Source of the DNA: Sphingomonas alba
GTDB lineage: Bacteria; Pseudomonadota; Alphaproteobacteria; Sphingomonadales; Sphingomonadaceae
Length of the DNA stretch: 64,000 bases
Assembly: GCF_023516555.1 (NCBI RefSeq)
Contig: NZ_JAMGBD010000001.1
Location: forward strand, 496,001 to 560,000
Direction of reading: 5' to 3'
Both the position numbers and the translations under genes were made by a program. Numbering within the stretch: the stretch's first letter is position 1; every line of letters starts with the position of its first letter. The notes beneath the pieces were generated by a model. That model was not told where the DNA came from, did not search any database, and saw only the letters and a program-made list of their open reading frames with translations. Positions 59,822 to 64,000 of the stretch are shown piece after piece.

Positions 59822-60285
59822 GGCTGGCGCTTGGGATATTCGGTGCCGTCGCGATGGCGGAAAACGCCGTCTGCCGTCCACGTCATATCGATATCGGAGT
59901 AACCACCGCTGGTGCGCTCGCCGGCGCTGATCGCGACGAAGGTGCAAGGCTCGTCCGACCGGTTGATGAGATGATGCCCGTTGCTGACGCCCTTGGCCCA
60001 GGCCAGCACGTCTCCGGGACCGACCTCTCGCTCGCCGTCGTCCTCGACCAGCACGGCCCGGCCGGCGAGCATGATGACCAACTCGTCCTCCGTCTCATGC
60101 CAATGCCTTTGGCTGGACCATGCTCCCGGATCGAGCGTGACGTGGCTCGCGCCCAATTCAGTAAGCTTGGCGGCAGGCGCGATCCGCTTCCACCAGCGGC
60201 CTTGGACCTCCTTATGGAACGGATCGGGATAGCCGGTGGCGTTCGACGGGGTGATTGCATCCAGGTCGACCTTGGGCATTGGCAA
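59818..60285 (-). CDS. Cupin-domain protein
   Basis: This 155-residue protein has one cupin barrel: QRHWHETEDELVIMLAGRAVLVEDDGEREVGPGDVLAWAKG contains the first motif (HWHxxxxE, metal ligands) and PGD, and the second motif is GHHLINRSDEPC. It may be an enzyme or binding protein for a small metabolite; the substrate is unknown. It is divergent from dapE across about 20 bases. Confidence 0.82.
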   Translation of the reverse strand: MPMPKVDLDAITPSNATGYPDPFHKEVQGRWWKRIAPAAKLTELGASHVTLDPGAWSSQRHWHETEDELVIMLAGRAVLVEDDGEREVGPGDVLAWAKGVSNGHHLINRSDEPCTFVAISAGERTSGGYSDIDMTWTADGVFRHRDGTEYPKRQP

Positions 60286-60306
60286 GTCCTTTGCTAGGCG
60301 AAGGCA

Positions 60307-61431
60307 ATGTCGATCGATCCCATCGCTTTTGCGACCGCGCTAATCAACTGTCCAAGCATCACGCCGGCGCGCGGCAGGGTTTTCGACCTCCTCGAGGAAG
60401 CGCTGCTTCCGCTTGGGTTCGACGTCCACCGTTTCGTCCTCGGCGAGGAGCCCGATGGCCCGACCGAGAACATGGTCGCGATCCGCGGCGCGGGCAGCCC
60501 GCACTTCGGATTTGCCGGCCATCTCGACATCGTGCCGCCGGGCGATGGCTGGAGCAGCGACCCGTTCAGTGCGGTCATTAAGGACGGCCGCCTGTTCGGC
60601 CGCGGTGCGAACGACATGAAGAGCGCGATCGCGGCTTTCGTCGCCGCCATCCCCGAGCAACAGGCCAGCGGCACGCTGTCCCTACTGATCACCGGCGACG
60701 AAGAAGGTTATGCGACTTACGGCACGCCGCGCATCATCGACTGGCTGAACGAGCATGGGATCAGCCCCGACATGATCCTGATCGGCGAGCCCACGTCGGT
60801 CGATCGCCTGGGCGACACAATCAAGATCGGCCGGCGCGGATCGGTCAACATGTGGATCGACGTTCCCGGGACGCAGGGCCACGTTGCCTACCCCCACCGC
60901 GCCGACAACCCGGTGCCCAAGCTTGCCCGGGTCGTCGACGCTTTGTCGGCCCTGCATCTCGACGACGGGAATGATGCCTTTCCCCCTTCGAACCTCGAGT
61001 TCACGGCGATCTCGACACCGACCAATGCGAGCAATGTGATTCCGGCGTCGGCGGAGGCACAGCTGAACATCCGCTTCAACAACCTCCACAAGGGCGCCGA
61101 CCTCGTCCAACTGGTCGAAGACACCGCCGCCGGCGCGGCACCGGGCACGACAGTCCGTGCCCGCATCTCCGGCGAAGCTTTCCTGACGCCTGCCGGGGAG
61201 CTCTACGACCTGGTCGTCTCCGCAATTCAGGATGAAACCGGCATCGAGCCAGAACTGTCGACCAGCGGCGGCACGTCCGACGGACGATTCCTGATCCAGC
61301 TTTGCCCGGTGGTCGATTTCGGCCTGCCGAACGCCACGATGCACAAAGTCGGTGAAAGCGCGGCGGTCGAAGACATTCGCGCGCTTAGCCGCATCTACGG
61401 CCGTGTTATCTCGAAGGCATTTGGAGCTTAG
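60307..61431 (+). CDS. dapE: Succinyl-diaminopimelate desuccinylase
   Basis: DapE releases succinate from N-succinyl-diaminopimelate in lysine and peptidoglycan synthesis. The 374-residue M20 dimetallohydrolase shows GHLDIVPPGDGW (His and Asp ligands), GRGANDMK (bridging Asp), ITGDEEG (catalytic and ligand Glu), IGEPT and a late His in ATMHKVGES. It pairs with dapA (1780) in the same pathway but is not linked. Its end overlaps the convergent GGDEF-EAL gene. Confidence 0.94.
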   Translation: MSIDPIAFATALINCPSITPARGRVFDLLEEALLPLGFDVHRFVLGEEPDGPTENMVAIRGAGSPHFGFAGHLDIVPPGDGWSSDPFSAVIKDGRLFGRGANDMKSAIAAFVAAIPEQQASGTLSLLITGDEEGYATYGTPRIIDWLNEHGISPDMILIGEPTSVDRLGDTIKIGRRGSVNMWIDVPGTQGHVAYPHRADNPVPKLARVVDALSALHLDDGNDAFPPSNLEFTAISTPTNASNVIPASAEAQLNIRFNNLHKGADLVQLVEDTAAGAAPGTTVRARISGEAFLTPAGELYDLVVSAIQDETGIEPELSTSGGTSDGRFLIQLCPVVDFGLPNATMHKVGESAAVEDIRALSRIYGRVISKAFGA

Positions 61432-63140
61432 GCGACGCTGCGCGCGTGACGGTCGGCGCCAACCGTCCAGGCCTGGTATTCGTCCTGGTACATCGGCTCG
61501 GCAAAGACATAGCCCTGGATGGTGTGGCAGCCCATCGCACGGAGAATGTCGGCCTGGGCGACGGTCTCGACCGCCTCGGCGACGACTTCGCAGCCGACAC
61601 CCTTGATAAGCTCGACCACTGCCTGGACGACCACCCGTGCCTGCTCACTACTGTCGAGATCGGAGATCAAGGAAGGGTCTAACTTGACCCGGTCGAGAGG
61701 CATGGAGCGCAGGCGGGCGATGTTCGAATAGCCGGTGCCGAAATCATCGATGGCGATCGACGCACCTTCGGACCTCAGAGCCGCGATCTCGGCGAGGTCG
61801 CCCTCCGAGCACTGCATGGCGGCGCTTTCGGTGAACTCCAGCTCGACCATCGATAACGGAACGCCCTGATCGAAGAAGGTCTGGCGCAGCCGGCTGAAGA
61901 AGTCGACGCGGTCCAACTGGCGCGGGCTGACGTTGAATGCCAGGCGGCGCTTGATCCCGTCGCGCTGCCAGCCGGCCAGGATCGAGGCCGCCTCGGTCAC
62001 CACCCAATCGCCGATCTCGGCGATGATACCGGTCTGTTCGGCGATCGGAATGAAGCTCGAAGGGCTGCGAATGCCATCGCGCGGGTGATGCCAGCGAATG
62101 AGAGCCTCAGCGCCCGTCACTTCGCCCGTGGCGAGGTTGACCTGGGGCTGCAGGGCAATCCTCAGCTGGTCGCGGGGCACGGCATCGGTCAGCGCCGTCT
62201 CGATCTCGATGCGGCTCTGGTGCTCGAGCGCCAGCTTGTCGGAGAAGAGGTAATGCTGGCCTCCGCCGCGCTGCTTGGCGCGGTACATGGCGAGGTCAGC
62301 GGCACGCATCAGCGCCTCGACCGACTGGCCATGGTCCGGAGAAATGGCGACACCGATCGAGGCGCCAATATCGATGCTGTGCCCCTGCAGCTCGAACGGT
62401 TCGGCGATCGCCAGGGCGATGCGGCGGGCGAGCATTTCGACCTCGGCAACCGACTCGATCTTCGGGAAGAACATGGTGAACTCGTCGCCAGCAAGCCGCG
62501 CCAGCAAAGGTCGGGGCGTGCCAGTATCGCCGAGCTCGGCGGTAACGACAACGCGCAGGCGGTTCGCAACCATCACGAGCAACTGGTCGCCGCGGGCATG
62601 GCCCAGGCAATCGTTGACTGCCTTGAAGCGATCGAGATCGACAAACAGCATGGCCGACTGGTTCTTGCCGACCTGGTTCAACAGTTTGTCCGCCTCCGAA
62701 CGGAAATGCAGGCGGTTGGGCAGCGAGGTGACCGGGTCATACATGCCAAGGGCATGGGCGTTCTCAATGGACGAGCGGACCTCGTCGAAAAGGCTATCCA
62801 CCGCCGCCGCCAGTTTCGGCAGGCTGCGCTTCAGGAGCGACGGCGCCGGACTGGTGAGGTCGCCATGTTCGACGGCCAGCAGACGGTCGACGAGCGCCGA
62901 CAGGGCACGTGCACCTTCGGTATTGGGCCGCTCCGACGCGATGTAGCTGATCAAGAGGCAGAAGGTGCCGGCGACAAGCGACGCCAGGATCTTCTGGTCC
63001 AGCTCGGTAAGATAGAGCAGCGCCATCAGCGAAAAGACAAAGGAAGCCAGGCCCGCCAACCCCGAGAGGATGGCGTTGCTGATCTTCTGCGCCCTTCCGT
63101 CTTTCATGGTGGTGCGATCGCCTTCGAAATCACGGGCCAT
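61428..63140 (-). CDS. GGDEF-EAL protein, probable c-di-GMP phosphodiesterase
   Basis: This 570-residue protein has two N-terminal membrane helices (about residues 22-72), a GGDEF domain whose signature reads AGDEF (residues 217-221), and an EAL domain with EALIRW (Glu345), ELEFTESA, IDDFGTGYSN and VAEAVET, all present. The EAL part therefore looks active and the GGDEF part degenerate or regulatory. A helical linker with HAMP-like length lies between membrane and GGDEF. Confidence 0.88.
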   Translation of the reverse strand: MARDFEGDRTTMKDGRAQKISNAILSGLAGLASFVFSLMALLYLTELDQKILASLVAGTFCLLISYIASERPNTEGARALSALVDRLLAVEHGDLTSPAPSLLKRSLPKLAAAVDSLFDEVRSSIENAHALGMYDPVTSLPNRLHFRSEADKLLNQVGKNQSAMLFVDLDRFKAVNDCLGHARGDQLLVMVANRLRVVVTAELGDTGTPRPLLARLAGDEFTMFFPKIESVAEVEMLARRIALAIAEPFELQGHSIDIGASIGVAISPDHGQSVEALMRAADLAMYRAKQRGGGQHYLFSDKLALEHQSRIEIETALTDAVPRDQLRIALQPQVNLATGEVTGAEALIRWHHPRDGIRSPSSFIPIAEQTGIIAEIGDWVVTEAASILAGWQRDGIKRRLAFNVSPRQLDRVDFFSRLRQTFFDQGVPLSMVELEFTESAAMQCSEGDLAEIAALRSEGASIAIDDFGTGYSNIARLRSMPLDRVKLDPSLISDLDSSEQARVVVQAVVELIKGVGCEVVAEAVETVAQADILRAMGCHTIQGYVFAEPMYQDEYQAWTVGADRHARSVA

Positions 63141-63196
63141 GCCGCTATCCGCACGCGATTAAACGGCCAGCGTTAAGAAGCCGTGCGAGAGAAAGG

Positions 63197-63727
63197 TTAA
63201 CGCCGCAGAATGACGTAGAGGCTTCCGCCTCCGCCGTGGCGCCGGTGCGCGGCCCTGACGGCGGCGATTTCGCCTCTGTGGCGCGATGCTGCGAGCCAAT
63301 CGTGAACGGCGGCACGGATCCGCCCGCGCTGCACCGGCGGCTCGCCCGGACGCGCATGACCCGTAATCAATAATAGCACCCGCTCCCGGTTAACCACGGC
63401 CCGTTCAAGCGCCCGGTCGATCGAATCCCAGGCGCTGTCGAGGTTGTGACCGTGCAGGTCGACGACTCGATCCGGCTCGACCGACCCTGCCCTCAGTCGC
63501 CTGTCCCAATGAGAATCCAGCGTGTTGGCGATCGCGGGTCGCGGCCGGGCGAGCGTCGGCGTCGATTTCGGCGGTGAGCCCTTGGGCTTGTGCGCAATGG
63601 GTGGCGGTGTGGGCCTTGGCAGGGTCGGCGACACTTCAACCTTGGGCAGCGGATCGCGCGACAGCGGCCGAATCGTCTCGGTCACCTTGGCCCAGAGGGC
63701 CTGCTCCTCAGGGGACAGTCCGCGCAC
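63197..63727 (-). CDS. Smr-domain protein
   Basis: This 176-residue protein has a Pro-rich N-terminal part and a C-terminal Smr domain (residues ~85-176): VVDLHGHNLDSAWDSIDRAL, LLLITGHARP and HGGGGSLYVILRR. Smr domains are nuclease or nucleic-acid-binding modules in MutS2 and stand-alone proteins. Its start overlaps the 3' end of the mltA-like gene by 20 bases, so the two are coupled. Confidence 0.87.
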   Translation of the reverse strand: MRGLSPEEQALWAKVTETIRPLSRDPLPKVEVSPTLPRPTPPPIAHKPKGSPPKSTPTLARPRPAIANTLDSHWDRRLRAGSVEPDRVVDLHGHNLDSAWDSIDRALERAVVNRERVLLLITGHARPGEPPVQRGRIRAAVHDWLAASRHRGEIAAVRAAHRRHGGGGSLYVILRR

Positions 63728-64000
63728 CGGCCGCCTCGATGCGTGCGACGCTGCCCTTGGGCAACAATATCATGGCAGTGCCATTTGCCGACATGCCGCC
63801 AGCGGTCCGCTCGGCGGCCGCACCGGCGCCCCAGAATGTGTCGAAGCGGTTGGCTCCTTTAATCGCGCCGCCCGTGTCCTGAGCCACCCACAGGCCATCG
63901 GTCTCGTTGCGATCCATGTCGATGAACACCGGCGCGCCCAAGGGCACGAACAAGGGGTCAGCGGCGACCGTCACCTGCGGTGTCACTGCGACATTCATTG
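63708..64000 (-). CDS. MltA-like lytic transglycosylase, C-terminal part
   Basis: Only the last ~96 residues lie in the window; the gene begins beyond position 64000 (minus strand). The fragment matches the 3D domain at the MltA C-terminus: PVFIDMD, WVAQDTGGAIKGANRFDTFWGAG with the catalytic Asp of the family, and AGGMSANGTAMILLPKG. MltA cuts glycan strands from the outer membrane face of the periplasm. An smr-type gene directly follows. Confidence 0.85.
   Translation of the reverse strand, partial: MNVAVTPQVTVAADPLFVPLGAPVFIDMDRNETDGLWVAQDTGGAIKGANRFDTFWGAGAAAERTAGGMSANGTAMILLPKGSVARIEAAGARTVP

Overview
The window is GC-rich, densely packed bacterial chromosome, most likely from a sphingomonad (Alphaproteobacteria, Sphingomonadales). 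The evidence is the gene orders lptD-surA-pdxA-rsmA, rpmH-rnpA-yidD-yidC-engB and zapA-6S RNA-5-FCL, the divergent purMN / DUF2066-hdaA arrangement, and many short alphaproteobacterial hypothetical genes. I saw no insertion sequence, prophage, CRISPR array or rRNA. Two tRNA genes (Asp-GUC, Leu-CAA) and a 6S RNA gene are present.

Layout: 1-1751, tandem P-loop sulfotransferase-like paralogues, the first cut by the window edge. 1780-14508, housekeeping: dapA, slt, greB, a PPK2-like kinase, aspS, rnd, an I78 inhibitor, hdaA, a DUF2066 protein, purM-purN with two coupled unknown envelope genes, and ndk. 14582-22135, holC-pepA and the outer-membrane biogenesis operon lptD-surA-pdxA-rsmA. 22139-34891, rsmB, guaB, an M28 lipoprotein peptidase, a CoA ester lyase, SPFH/NfeD, a DUF885 lipoprotein, small secreted proteins, a DUF2975/XRE pair with clear operators, and pckA.

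35069-41592 is the main accessory locus: a one-strand lasso peptide operon. It holds a nucleotidyltransferase, an asparagine-synthetase-like cyclase (C), a 50-residue precursor (A), an HPr-kinase-like protein (K), a PRMT-like methyltransferase with a PqqD-like C-terminus, a PqqD protein (B1) and a leader peptidase (B2). The precursor carries the full leader motif YxxPxLxxxGxxxxxTx. It predicts a 17-residue core, SGTQPPTENGGQPQKHP, closing an 8-residue ring from Ser1 to Glu8. No exporter or isopeptidase gene is seen.

41595-50961 holds thiE, a glycolytic operon tkt-gap-pgk-fba, and zapA / 6S RNA / 5-FCL / DUF2842 / SleB. 51105-64000 holds the two tRNAs, an AI-2E family permease, a diguanylate cyclase, comM, the rpmH-rnpA-yidD-yidC-engB operon, GST, a cupin, dapE, a GGDEF-EAL protein, an Smr-domain protein and the end of an mltA-like gene. 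In this last part rpmH lies entirely inside the only usable reading frame of rnpA, an arrangement known from Thermus.
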